Positions 1 through 11,379 of a DNA stretch of 64,000 bases are shown piece by piece. The DNA comes from Prorocentrum cordatum (taxonomy: Eukaryota; Sar; Dinophyceae; Prorocentrales; Prorocentraceae), in NCBI GenBank assembly GCA_963575745.1, contig CAUYUJ010013814.1, positions 320,062 to 384,061 on the forward strand, in the 5' to 3' direction. The notes under the pieces are model-generated. The model saw only the letters and a program-made list of their open reading frames with translations, searched no databases and was not told where the DNA came from. Position numbers and translations under genes: made by a program. The stretch's first letter is position 1, and each line of letters begins with the position of its first letter.

Positions 1-771
1 TCGGTTTCGGTCAGTCCCCGAAGCCGCTCGATCTTGCCTGGGATTGTGCGTGCGCGCGCGTGCGTGGGCGTGGATGTGCGTGTGCGTGTGTGGGGACTTT
101 GGGTTTGGATTGTGCGAACATCCGTCCGATTTGTGTTGATATGGAATTGCAGTTTCAAAGGCTGGCAAAAAGGTTTGTTGGGGTTCGAAATTCGTTATCT
201 ATTCGAAGATCGGGGCTGCGGTATTAGGTCGCACATGTTGCGGGGCCCAACTCTATAATAATTGTTTCACCCGAAAATGATGAGCGTTCTCTAACTTAGA
301 ATGAAAGCAGCTGGGCCCCGCGGGCCCGAAGAGGCTCATGCACCGAGACTCGCGCATTACAAGTGGCGCCATTTTTCGTCGGCGATTCTCGGCGGCAGCC
401 CTGATGCATGGATGAGAGCACCCAGCTTCTCAAGAAAACGATCGCGCCGCAAAGGCCCCCCCCCCCCCCCTCCATCCCCCTCCCCCGCGCGCGGGAGGAG
501 GGGGAAGGGGATGGGGTCGATGGGGGGGGGGGGGGGGGGGGCGGGGGCAAGGCTTGGAGGAAGAGGGGGGGAGGGGGGAGAGGGGGGGGGAGCAGCAGGA
601 GCAGGGGGAGGAGGAGGAGCAGCAGCAGCAGCAGTAGGAGAAGAGGAGTCGGGGGAGGAGGAGGAGGAGGAGGTGAGGGGGGGAGGGAGGAAGAGGGAGG
701 GGTGGAGGAGGAGGCGCATCAGCACCATCAGCAGCCGCACCTGTCCGAGCCCGGCCCCAGCGGCCAGCCGC
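1..771. other. No gene seen; G/C homopurine low-complexity tract
   Basis: No coding region is supported here. Short GT-rich sequence lies at about 45-95. From about 455 to 700 there are long C and G homopolymers followed by (GGA)/(GCA) purine repeats. Apparent ORFs on both strands are poly-Pro/poly-Gly/poly-Ser readings of this tract. Confidence 0.6.
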
Positions 772-1810
772 TTAACTGCCCAGGAAGGTCTCGACGTCCT
801 TCGACGCGGCCTCCCTCTGGACCACTTCCCCCAAGTTCCACGGCGAGGTGGCCCTGTGGCACTCCCCGAAGAACTCCGAGTGGTCGGGGTTGTCCTTCAG
901 GTAGGGCAAGGTGTACGTGTGCGTCTGGTCGGCCACCGTCCACTGCAAGTCCATGTAGTCGATGATGTGGGTGGCCACTGCTTCCGTCTTGGCGACGCTC
1001 TCCTTGGTGGTGGGTTTGCCTTCGTCGGCCTGCTCAGCCTTCGCGCCGCCGCCCTCCTTGCTAGGCAACGGCGCAATCGCCCAAGCGAGGCGCCCGTCGC
1101 TCCGCCGCAGGTTGTTGGCAAGGCCCTCGATGCACAGCTTCGGGCCAGCTCCGTTGTTGTCGCCGATCGGCAACCACATGGCCTTGTTGAGCGACCCGGC
1201 TTCGACCTCGCAGATCACCCTGCCCCAGAAGGGGGGTTGACGTCCATCCCGTCGCTCCTGTTGGCCATCTGCACCCGGTGCACCTCTAGCTTGATCTTCT
1301 TGTTCGGCGTGCCCGCCTCGCGAGGATCGCAGTGCGCGACGCAGAGGCCGTTGACATATTGGCTGGTGCCGTAGGCGGCCACGTGGTGCATCATCACCTC
1401 CGAGATCTTCATCTGCGCCGATGCCGCGATGGCCTTGAGAATCATACGCGGATCGGCCCCCTCCTCCATCAGCAGGGCCCTCCACCAGTTGCCGACTGAG
1501 GTCAGCACTGGGTTCTTCACCTCGGTCACCGCGACGCCGTCGCCGTCCTTCTTACTCTCGGCCGTCACTGGGGCCTTGACCCTAGGTGGCCCCCCATGCT
1601 TCTCCGAAAGTCGCTGGATCACGATCTCCGATGTCTTCGCGTAGAGGAGGGCCGCCTCTGCCTCGGCCTGGTGAATCTGGGCGCGCGCGGCCGCGATCTC
1701 CTCCACCACGGCTTCGCGATTGGACTGGAAGAGCTCGATCTGTCGGGCGATGGTCGCCTTGATCTTGATGCCCTCGCTCGCCAGCTGGCGCTTCAGCGCG
1801 TCGGCCGGGG
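772..1810 (-). pseudogene. Broken gene 1, C-terminal part, unknown function
   Basis: Continues broken gene 1 on the minus strand. From about 1808 to 1236 it encodes a coiled-coil-like segment (ALKRQLASEGIKIKATIARQ, then an Ala/Glu-rich helix) and a segment around VGNWWRALLMEEGADPRMI. At the C6/G6 run near 1233-1238 coding moves frame (PPFWGRVICEVEAGSLNKAM) and continues to a stop at 772, passing HIIDYMDLQWTVADQTHTY. Correcting one base in each homopolymer would give one C-terminus. No family is recognised. Confidence 0.5.
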
Positions 1811-3184
1811 GCCCATTTTTATCTTGTCGAGGAACGCTGTCTTCTTCTCCAAGGAATATTGCCCTCCACTGGCGCAAATAAACGCATCCACGTCGCCAGG
1901 CTCCGACATCCATTTGCCCGGCGCCTCAACGAAAGACGCGCCAATGACGTCCCCTTCTGCAGACATGCCGCTAACCAGCTGGGAGAGGAAGGCAGGCTTC
2001 TCCGCGAGTGCGTCCTTGCCGAAGATAGCGATGTGGTAGGACCCAAGCAGCTCCTGGACTACCCTCTGGCAGTGCATCGGCAGGCAAGGTGACCTCACCG
2101 ACTTCGCAGCCTTCTGAGCAGCAGGGGGCGGCACAGAGGCGTAGGTCATGGGACCGATGCTCATGAAGATGTGGAAGAAGAGCTGGGGCCGCATGGCCCT
2201 CAATAAGCCCGTGTTCACATCGACGATTTCTGCGATCGAGTCCGCGACGTCGCGGGGCAACTTCTCGACGAGCCCGCGCTGCTTTGCCGACCCCAAAGCT
2301 TTCACCACGTCGCCCCACTCGATGGGGACTTCCGCGACGACCGACTCCGCAGCGCCAGCGGCAGCAAACGCTGCGATATGCTTCCCATTTTCGGGCTCGC
2401 CCATGTCGGCAGAGCTGTTCGAGAACTCCATCAGCTTCACCAGCGCCTCGCTGGCCAGGCGAGCTGGGAGGCGCAGCGTCGATATCGGCCTCTTGAAGAA
2501 ACTCTTCGTGGCTGCGACGGCCTCCACGGCCTCCGAAACTCGGATGAACCCAGCAAGCTCATCGACGGTGGCTGCGCGGTCGGCAGGCGCCTCGGCACGA
2601 TCCCCCCCGAAGAAGCCTTCCTGGATCTCCCGATCCACGTCGGCGCACAAGGATGCATTCCAAGCCTCTTCGCTGGGGCGTGGCTGGAGCTTGGCACTCC
2701 TGCACACGTGGTTGCGGAACATTAGTCGTGATGCAAAACAGCGCTTGAGCACGCGAGGGAGCCCATTGATCATGACATCGCAGCTCCCCGTGAAGCATGC
2801 CTTGAGCGTGGCGAGCTTCAGGGACCTGGCCTTGAAGGCCTGGCGCTGGCCCAGCCAAGCCAGGTGCGCCTTGTGGTCCGCCACAAAGAAGAATGGGCTA
2901 TGGCAACATATGGCCACACTTAAAAACGGAAGTAACATAAGACAACACCATCCGCAACACCCAGATCCCATAGCCCATAGAAGCACCCAGAGCCCATAGC
3001 CCCCTCCCCATTGTGTGGACAAGGCCTCGGTCTCGTAAATGAACTCGAGGCTCGTCTTGTCCTTGTCGGTGATCTCCAGCTGATCCACGTCGCCGTCGTC
3101 GCCCCTCATCTTGGTCGCGATCTCGTCCTCGATGGGGGTTGCCACTGAAGAGGGCGACGCGCCCCGCTTGGCATTGGCCTGCAT
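1800..3184 (-). pseudogene. Broken gene 1, central part, unknown function
   Basis: Open frame of about 460 codons continuing the charged protein from the 3.2-4.7 kb segment. It begins around KPDIKEAFKDKTAQNMQANA (3.25-3.18 kb). A hydrophobic, repeat-bearing stretch at roughly 2885-3012 breaks the character of the protein and may be an unspliced intron. After it the sequence is helical and mixed-charge (ADHKAHLAWLGQRQAFKAR; EIVDVNTGLLRAMRPQLFF), with no motif I can assign. The frame is lost at a C5/G5 homopolymer near 1806-1811, after FLDKIKMG, and coding resumes in the next frame. Confidence 0.5.
2885..3012 (-). other. Possible retained intron or insertion in broken gene 1
   Basis: Within an open frame, this segment encodes an out-of-character Gly/Trp/Leu/Cys-rich peptide and contains near-repeats of CTATGGGCT/CTGGGTG. 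Flanking protein is charged and helical. A short intron or introner-like insertion that happens to stay open would fit, but I cannot fix splice sites. Confidence 0.3.
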
Positions 3185-3189
3185 ATTCT

Positions 3190-4696
3190 GCGCGGTCTTG
3201 TCCTTAAAGGCCTCCTTGATGTCTGGCTTGCCCTTGGCACGAGAAGTCGGTTTCGCTTTGGCGGCGTCGACGCTCCTTGGCCAGTTTCCTCTCCGTCTTT
3301 TTCTTCTCGTTCTTGAGCAGCGCAGTCTGTTTCTGTTTGGTCAGGTTGCTGCCCTCCTTCAGCTTCTCGAAAACTGCTGTGTTCTCCATCGTCTTGAGCA
3401 CTCGCGAACGTGCTGGTCGGTCAGGGTCACGTCAAGGAGGCCCGCTCCATTCGGGCGGAGGGGGCTCTTGCCGAGCACGTCCGAGGCGGGGGTCATCATC
3501 AGGAAGATGTCGACGATAGTCTCTGGCCCTCTGGGGGCGCCCTTCAAGACCTTCGGCCACCCAGCGCAGACAGCGTCTAACACTGACCACGGCCCACCAC
3601 CAACTTCCCAGGCCCCTCGCGGGCCCAGCAACGGGCACCAGTGGCGCCATTACCAGTGCCGTGTTTTGGCAGAGGAAAACATGCCAAGATTTGCCAGCCC
3701 CACCAGGAGATATTGTGCAGGGGTGCGCGGGGCACGAGAAGGGTGGGCTCGCGGCTCGCGACGGCCCATCTGCGATGGACGCCTGACCTTGGCCAGGGCA
3801 TTGGCAGACAGGACGACATTATTCACCAGCTTCGGGCCCATGTTGGTGAAGCCGCCGGGCTCTAGTAACGCCTTCTCGATCGCCCCACCCCCAAAAAAAA
3901 CGAGTCGCCCATGTAAGGCCCCGACGTGATCTCGATCTTCTGCGCATCCCTACGGAATGCAGCGCCACGATGTCCCCCATCGTCCAGGGTAGACAGTGTT
4001 CGCGATCTTGAAGTGCTCGTCCTCGTAGAGGCTCTGCGTACCCATCGACTTGACAGCGATATTGCGCTTCTTCTTGTGTGCCTCGAAGCTGGCGACGGCG
4101 CGATCGGCGCGCTGCCGCATCTCGATCGGGGTGGCGAAGGTCACCACGTCAGCCTCTGCGTTGCCCAGCTCGGCAATGAAGCTCCTTGCGCGCGCTGGAG
4201 TTCGCCGAACATACACCCTCGCATGGGCGACGCCCTCCTTGATCATCTTTATCATGTGCGGGTGGTCTGGGCCCTCCTGGAACACGCGCTCGCATCCCTC
4301 CAAGAAAGTAGCTTAGTGCCCCACCGTGTACTCTGCTGTCCTCGTTGGATCTTCGCGCTCGCAGAGGAAGGGCCCACCTCGCGTGGGCAACAGCCCAGAC
4401 CGCAGGAACGATTCCTTCCGCTTCTGAATGCTGCCCTTGTCGCCTCTGCCCTTGTTATCGACGCTCCTCTTGAAAGCCCATTCGTTGTTCGAGGTGACTG
4501 GGCGAAACAGCTAGTCGCCAGTGCCCCTCATGAACCAGTAGACGACGAACTCCCTCTTCTCCTGCAAGGGGCGCTTCTTGTCAACCACATCATCCAAAGA
4601 CTTCATATCGGGGTCGAAGACGTCGCAGGCCCGCCGAATCCACGCAAGCACCTCGTCGCCTGCGGCGGCGGCGGCGGAGGCGGCCACGATGGCCAT
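3190..4696 (-). pseudogene. Broken gene 1, N-terminal part, unknown function
   Basis: Minus-strand coding from an ATG at 4696 (MAIVAASAAAAAGDEV...). Two in-frame stops interrupt otherwise continuous coding: TAG at 4511-4513 (after FMRGTGD) and TAA at 4313-4315 (before ATFLEGCERVF). A charged segment, EGPDHPHMIKMIKEGVAHA and onward, runs to about 3950. Coding continues after the A8 run at 3893-3900 in another frame (IEKALLEPGGFTNMGPKLVNN), then to a lysine-rich helix (KLKEGSNLTKQKQTALLKNE). No domain is recognised. The frameshift at the A8 run could be a sequencing error; the two nonsense codons are harder to explain that way. Inference: a decayed host gene or retro-copy. The next two entries continue the same protein. 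Confidence 0.5.
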
Positions 4697-4984
4697 GCTC
4701 GTCGACGTCGACGATGCCCGGCATCAGCCGATGAGTGGAGCCCGAAAAAAGCTCGAACAACACGCAGCAGAAGAGGGGGGGGGGATGAGGAGGAGGGGGG
4801 CGGGGGCGGAATCACTTGGCCACTGGCCGTCGTTCAAGCGCGGCCCGCCAGAATCGGCAGAACAACGCAATGCGCAGCGACAATATTTGCCATGTCTGTC
4901 TAGGCATAGCCATGTAGGTTGCAGCGTACGTTCAGTAGACAGCTAAACCGATGGGCACCACGCTTGAACGACGGAGGCTTCAAA

Positions 4985-5585
4985 CAGGCTACTACACTCA
5001 CGGGATAAGCATCTGATCTGCATGGTGTACCCACGGCATAAGCACCCAGTGGCTACGACCCCCAGGGGGGTAAGCACCTGGTCGCTACGGCCTACCCAGG
5101 GCTTCAGCATCAACTGGCTACGAACCTCAGGGAATAAGCACGTGATCTGCATGGCTTACCCAGGGCATCAGCATCAACTGGCTACGACCCCTGGGGGGGG
5201 GGATAAGCATCTGGTGGCTACGATCCCCGGGTGAGATACGCATCAACTGGCTACGACCCCAGAGGAGATAAGCATGTGGTGGCTACGACCCCCAGGGGAG
5301 ATAAGCATCTGGTGACTACGACCCCGATGGGGGGGTAAGCATCTGGTGGCTACGACCCCCATGCGATATGCATCTGGCGATTACGACCCCCAGTGAAGAT
5401 AAGCATCTAGCGACTACGACCCCCAGGGGAGATAAGCATCTGGCGGCTACGACCCCCAGGGGATAAGCATCTGATCTGCATGGCGGACCCAAGTCATAAG
5501 CATACAGTGGCTACGACCCCCAGGGGATAAGCATCTGATCTGCATGGCCAGCCCAAGATGCAAGCATATGGTGGCTGCGACCCCG
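4985..5585. repeat. Minisatellite, about 33-bp unit, ~18 degenerate copies
   Basis: Tandem degenerate units built on GGCTACGACCCCCAGGGG followed by ATAAGCATCTG. A longer variant including ATCTGATCTGCATGG recurs at about 5007, 5147, 5467 and 5527. Not coding. Confidence 0.85.
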
Positions 5586-6308
5586 CCCGCCGCACCCCGT
5601 GAGATGGCGACGGCATTCACGTTTTTGCAGTCGACCGACAGCGATTTCACCTCGGCCACTCCTGCGACGCTGCAAGGACAACGAGCCAGCAAAGACTCGA
5701 ATCACGACGCATTCCTATTATGTTGCATCCGGTACGCGGTAGTCTGACAAGAGCTTATAACTTGTGCGTATAGTTGCCCGCCAGCTTTCTGTTACCATTC
5801 CCCCCCCCCCCCCCCCCTGCGCGCCGCCAGCTTTCTGTTGCCATTTGTTTCCGGGGGCACGGGCCCCCGTGACCATAGTGGGGCGGGAGGGCGAAAGCGA
5901 GATTACATACCGTTGCAAAGGTGTGCTTACCCAGCCCCATTACATTCATGCGTCTTTGCAGGGCACGAAAACGGTAACACTTTACCCGTGTCCTATTTGT
6001 GCAGCCTCGACGATCCTCCTCCTCCCCCCCTCCTCCTCCTTACTGCCCCCTCCTAGCTGTCTATGTGTGTTGGTGGCGTGTGCTGTTTGATGCGTGCTGC
6101 GTGCGTGTGCGTTTATATATATATATATATATATATATAAACATACATATATATATATATACACATACATATATATATATATATTCCCTCCAGAGCGGGC
6201 ACGGCTGTGAGTTTCTGCGGCCGATGCGTGTTCTGTGTTTTGTTGTTTTCAGGTGCTGCGTGCTGTTGGGATGTGATATGTAGCCCAGTCATTGCTATGT
6301 GTCCTAAA
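5586..6308. other. No gene seen; C17 homopolymer and AT microsatellite
   Basis: Only short unsupported ORFs are present. The stretch contains a C17 run near 5800-5816, a CTCCTCC-rich patch near 6015-6050, and a (TA)n array at 6111-6186. Confidence 0.6.
6111..6186. repeat. (TA)n microsatellite with ACATA interruptions
   Basis: Alternating TA with a few ACATACAT interruptions. A similar (TA)n array lies at 55521-55738. Confidence 0.9.
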
Positions 6309-7742
6309 TTACATACCGCCCAGGTTGCAAGTTAATGAGCTGGGCCCACTACTGGGGCCGCTGGCCCTGCACAAAAAGCAGACCCATGCGTCCGAAAAGA
6401 AGCCACCTACGCCCTTTGCAAAAATCTCGACGCACCGCCCTGCACATTTGCTATGCCACACAAGGCAGCACGAACCACATTTGCACGCTACACTTGGCTC
6501 TGCAAGCTCGGGCACGGCCCCAGGCCCCCCAGGCGCGCTCCTTGAAGTTTCGCACCAAACGCACGTGCTTGCCTCAGGCCCGGGGAGGGGGCCAGAAAAC
6601 GCACAAGACTGGTACCATTCCCTCAAGACCAATGCAAACTCAGGAACCTCATCCCTCTCGCGCTCGGATTCCCTATGCAAGCACATCGCCCCGGTCTGGA
6701 CAACTAAGACTGCCGAAGTGGAATAGTCAACAGGAGGAACCATACCGAACACTATAGCTTTGACCTTCCTGTTCACTACATGTAAAGGGCGAGCCATGCG
6801 AGCGGCAACGCTCGACCACATCACGAATCTACACCATCGCCGCTCTAGACGAACGAAGTCATGCGATCTTGCAGAGGCAATGCTGCATCGTTCGTGCTTG
6901 CCCAATGCTCAAAAGCTTTTAGAATACATGCCTTGTTGCCCGCGCTCTTAACAGCCACGAAAGTCGGCATGTCCGCGCCGAGGGGGGTGACCTGGATCCC
7001 CTCGCGCCCACCGGCCTCAGGCGCAGCGTCCGAAGGGTCATCGCTGCTACCGTCGGACGACTCGGGCCACTCGGGCAAGGACTCCGCCCCCCCCCACCCC
7101 CCCCTCGTTGACCTCGGCAGCAGGGTCCCTTGCTAAGCTCTCTGCCTCCGACTCCCCATCTAGATGATGATCGCCGTCTGGACGCCCATCAGCTCCGACC
7201 GCGAACCCGAAACCGCCCGCGTCCAGCAGGTCCTCCATCTCCTTATCCACCCAGGAATCGTCAGCAGACTTGTCGCCATCGTCATCGCCTCAACCTGGGC
7301 CTCCATCGCGAGGTTGTGTATCTGCGTTCGGTTTCTCCAATGTTATTGTGTGCTCGGTGGGGCTGCCCAAATCCAGATGCCCGATAAGGTCAGCAGGCGC
7401 CCCACTGTCGTCGCCCATGCCATTAGCCCGCGACGCGGTGTACGAGAACACATGTATGAACTCAGGCATTGCACGGCGACGGCGCTTAGGGCGGGCATCC
7501 AGTTCGATCGGAACCAGGCCAGCCCTACAAGCCCCATCGCCATCAGATAAGGGTAAGCAGTCATCGGTAGCGGGGGCGCCATCCACCATGCCGGATACCA
7601 AAGATAGGACGTCCGTGAATTTCAGAAGTGAGAAGGCACGACGTTTGCCGTTGTCCCTGCCGCTGCGGAGATGCGAAATTGAGCCAGCGACCTCCTGGAA
7701 AAATAAGTCCAAGCGACAATGTGCACGTGCTGGCCCATGCAT
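6309..7742 (-). pseudogene. Broken gene 2, C-terminal part with PHD-like zinc finger
   Basis: Acidic/serine-rich coding (7742-7290 and 7078-6845) is followed by a segment at 6905-6309 whose cysteines and histidine match a PHD-type finger: CVWC, then about 20 residues, then CKCGSCCLVWHSKC, then WVCFLC near the C-terminus. PHD and related fingers bind histone tails or other proteins; here only the zinc-ligand spacing is visible, so function is inference. A frameshift separates the acidic part from the finger. The stop is at 6309. Confidence 0.4.
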
Positions 7743-8845
7743 TCACTTGCTGCCAACTTGAAACCACATGTGTACGCTTTGGCTGCTGTTCTGGGCATCT
7801 GCCGCTGAGCAGGAGCTGCAAACCCACGAACTCTACAGCTGTGTGCAGGGTCATGCACACACGGCTTGAAGGTGATCTCATCTGGTTGGTCGAAGTCGCG
7901 ATGGGCAAACCGAACGAGCTGCGACCGCGACGCCATGTGATGCTTGGCGGCATGGTGCAACCCGCAACACTCAGCGGCGCTGATGGGGTCGCCAAGCTTT
8001 AACTGCAAGCGATCGCTGGCCAGTGCATGGCCCATGCTAGGTGTAATCCTCGCCATTGTTTGAAGAACGACGTGGGGACCCTCCATGCTCTTGCTCTCGA
8101 AGACGACTTGGGACCTCCACACCGAGAACAACGAAAACAAGTTCAAAGGCACCTGCCCAGATGTCTTAACCGCTAGCAGCTCATCTGCATGCGTTTGCCT
8201 GGGCTTGCAAGCGACATCGCTCATGCCACTCCGCAGGTAAGGATTCGGCTGCCGCAGACAGCATTCGTGCGAACCTCCATCGGCTAGCAAAAGGTTGCAT
8301 CCAGTGTCCAGTGATGGCCCCGTCCACCCATGTCCCGAACGAGCTGCCCCGGGCCCCTACACCTCCAACCCTCAAACACGTTGGTTGTTACCCTTTGCCC
8401 GCCGAGAACTTAAAAGTTTCTCGCGCACGCCCTGCCTCCGATCATCGACAACACCTGGGGGACGCTCCAACAGACGTAGAAGCAGCAATGGAAACGTTGA
8501 AGCACCATCCCATATTCTGAACTCACAAGAAGCCCCCACCGTAAGAACGCACACGACGACAAGTTGCCTCGCATGCTCCCTCTCCGAGCCAGCCTTGCAT
8601 TGAGCCCATAAGGGCGCCCAACAGTCGTAGCTTCGCACAGCTTCCCTCCCCAATAAGAACGAAATCTCATCGCGAATAGTCCCCGCGAAACTGGCCACCA
8701 TCATCGAGCAGGGTGTCGGGCCGAGGTATGTTTCACCTCGTGCTTTGGATGCCTTGACGCGCTGATTGAAAACCAGTTGCTTACCGTCAGCCCAATTCAT
8801 AAAATGCTGGATAGGCCTCTTGACGTTACAAGACACCCTTGCCAT
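7622..8845 (-). pseudogene. Broken gene 2, middle part, unknown function
   Basis: Two consecutive minus-strand segments. 8845-8372 encodes NVKRPIQHFMNWADGKQLVF and REAVRSYDCWAPLWAQCKAG. 8290-7622 encodes VPLNLFSLFSVWRSQVVFES and MARITPSMGHALASDRLQL. Frames differ between segments, so at least one indel lies at 8290-8372. The orientation and the lack of any other gene between suggest these are exons or remnants of the protein that starts near 10.9 kb. I do not recognise the family. Confidence 0.4.
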
Positions 8846-9123
8846 AAGTTCGAAACGATGGTCGTCCAGAAATCCTAGCGCATTTCGCCTCGCATTCCTC
8901 TGCTGCTGCTGGAACTCCTGCTCCTCGTCCTCGCCTGGCCGGGGGGGGGCAATGGGCCCCTGCCCCCCCTCGATTCTCCAGCCCCTCGTCGAGCTCTGCC
9001 TCGGTCGCCTCGGCCCCGTCCGCGGGCAGGGTCCCTCATCTTAGGCCCAAGTACAGCAGGTAAAACAACTCGCAGGACCCACATCGATGATAACAAAATC
9101 TGTTCGACGCCGTCGATTGACCC

Positions 9124-10928
9124 CTATCGGTCCTTCAAGTATCGCCCTGGTACCCTGCCGATGGCCTTCAGCGCTGCCAAGTTGTTTGGGAAATTCCTTT
9201 TGGTCATCTGCTTGATGCAGGCGGGCATGCCAAGTGTTTGCCGCTCACCTGACAGGCTGGAGACCACGTCGAAATATTTCACTTGCATATCATCTACCCA
9301 TGGATGCCAAGACTCAAGAGCAACCAAGACAGCCATGTCCACCAAATGGCACTGATGGTAGTGACACCAGACAACGGTTAGCATGATATGACGAGAATCC
9401 GATATCAATTTTGCAACGCGCTTCCATGCAGAAACGTTGTCGCCGCCTAGTCTGGCCACCCGGCACAGAACGCATCGGACCCCGACCCCCATCGCGATGA
9501 GGCATCGTTCAGTGCATTTTGTGCATGGAGCCCAACCTTTGTCGACTGCAGCGTCCAGGAAAATAATTCTCTGTCGACTGCAGCGTTCAGGACAATAATT
9601 CTCGCTGCGTTGGCCTCTCGAAGTCGCTGGGCCCAAGTAGGTGCGCCCACAGAGCCGAACTCGCGGAGCATCAAAAAGTGCGTCTCCTGGCCTGTCCCGT
9701 TGTGAACATCCTGTAGGTCGCAAAGTACACGCTGGGAGACGCACGCGCTCTGGAGGTTGTCTAAATCGAAGCAAGAGTGGTCGCACCACGTAGCGTTTAC
9801 CAACATTGCCGAACACGAGATTATTGCAACATGATTTTTCGTATCCAGCACGGCTGAGGTCGTAGCGCCCCCCTGGTAAAGCAAGGCCTCAGCGGCCATG
9901 GTGCGCAGACGCGTCGCAGCTCCAGGATCATCGCAGCAATCTTGCTGCGCGCTCTCTGAAAACGCATCGAAGAACATGTTTGATCGTAGCCTCTTGCTGG
10001 CAGCAGCCATGTGCTCGCAAGTTATGATGACGCCCTTGTCCTTCAGCCTCCCACCCAAAACGCCCTCGCCACCAGCCGTAATTTTGACTGCTACCGCTGC
10101 CCCAGCGTAGCCCTCGTTCCTGTTGATAGCCATGCAGCATGCCTTGTACTCATTCGCATTCCCATGCTCCCCAGCGCGCACGCTCACCAAAGACTCGATA
10201 TCCTGTATGGTTGTTTTCAGTTGGGAATTTTCAATCTGCAAGTGCCTTTTCTGTTTCAGCGATTTCCATGTGGACTTCCGAAATTGATCCCCCTCGTGGT
10301 TTAGCTCGGACACTCGATCTTCCTTGGCGATGACCAGTTATAGGAGATCGCCCCTGCTGAAGCTGCTGTAGTCGGCCACCGTCCCTGGGACAATCTGCGC
10401 GCCGCCATCCCTTGCTGCATGCAGGGCCAACTGCTGCGAAGTTGAGCCCCTGCCCATGCCACGAGCGCGATGAACAAGTTGGAAACTCTGGAGCACTGCG
10501 ATTCGCAGAGCCCTCTCCCAGTCGATCTCGGGAAATGCCGCAACATCGATGTTACGAAACTTCCTGCTGAGGGGTGGGATCGCCCGAACATGGACGTTGT
10601 TGTTCTCGACGACCTCAACGCCATCTGTACTGATCGTTACATCGTCTAGCTCCTTTGGGACTCGCTGTCTGGCTGCGTTTTTGATCAGTTCCAAGACCTG
10701 GCGATCGCACCCGCCGACTTGCAATTGGCGCGGCTGCAGCAACTGCACAACATCGCCCAACGGAATTCGATGCGACCGCCCAATCCTCGGCCCGAGATGT
10801 CTCGATTGGAAGTACGAAGCGCTTGCATCAACGATTGAGCTTCCAATGCTGACAGAGCGACCGAGATGGTCCATACACCACCAACAGTACAGTGACGTTG
10901 TGAAACGCGCCAGAATGGTTTGAGTCAA
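9124..10928 (-). pseudogene. Broken gene 2, N-terminal part, unknown function
   Basis: Minus-strand coding runs from about 10928. An in-frame TAA at 10338-10340 (after FSRGDLL) separates two halves that stay in frame (next residues LVIAKEDRVSELNHEG). The second half includes a coiled-coil-like start and TCEHMAAASKRLRSNMFFDA. A 32-bp tandem duplication at 9541-9604 throws the frame: the residues IIVLNAAVD occur just before it and IIFLDAAVDKGWAPCTKC just after it in another frame. Removing one copy would give a single ORF from 10313 to 9124. A Cys-rich patch (CTKCTERCLIAMG, then RCVLCR) could bind zinc. No family assigned. Confidence 0.5.
9541..9604. repeat. 32-bp tandem duplication, two copies
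   Basis: Copies at 9541-9572 and 9573-9604 share GTCGACTGCAGCGT and AATAATTCTC and differ at about three positions. Because 32 is not a multiple of three, it frameshifts broken gene 2. Confidence 0.9.
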
Positions 10929-11039
10929 ATTTGAGCCAACATGGGTACGGAGAGAAACCCAGAAGCCCCGAAGAGATAACCTGACGAGTCGTGATGACTA
11001 TGGAGGAATTCTCGAGCGGGAGCCTCGTATCTGGGTGAA

Positions 11040-11222
11040 GTGTGGGGAAGTCATGACATGTCTTGTATACAGCCTGCGTTGTATGTGGCATGATTCGTAT
11101 ATCATGCTTCGTAGATGACCTGTGCTGTATGTGGCATGATTCGTATATGACCTGCGTTGTATGTGGCGGCTGTTGTATATGACCTGCTTTGTGCTTTGTA
11201 TAGGGATTGCTGTGTATATGAC
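11040..11222. repeat. ~25-50 bp minisatellite, GTATATGACCTG type
   Basis: Repeated GTATATGACCTGCGTTGTATGTGGC units with variants (TGATTCGTATAT, CTTTGTATAGG). It lies just beyond the 3' end of the LINE remnant. Confidence 0.75.
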
Positions 11223-11230
11223 TCATTCGT

Positions 11231-11352
11231 GAGGTGGTGGCGATGGTGGTGGTGGCGGTGGTGCGCGTGTGCGTGTGCCTTCGTTGTGTGTGTGTGGTTG
11301 TGGTCGTGGTGGTGGTGTTGGTGTTGGTGGCGGTGTGGTGGTGGTGGATGCG
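11231..11352. repeat. GGT/GT-rich microsatellite
   Basis: Runs of GGTGGTGG, GTGCGTGTG and GTTGGTGTTGG. It may derive from the 3' tail of the minus-strand LINE that ends here. Confidence 0.7.
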
Positions 11353-11379
11353 TGCGTTTCGGGACGTAGACTAGTTAAG

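Noticed and set aside
301-1374. Long plus-strand ORF of ~357 codons
   Set aside because: It begins in G-rich low complexity and then runs antisense to the better-formed minus-strand coding of broken gene 1.
4985-5585. Regular spacing suggestive of a CRISPR array
   Set aside because: The whole unit is repeated with no unique spacers, and the genome is eukaryotic.
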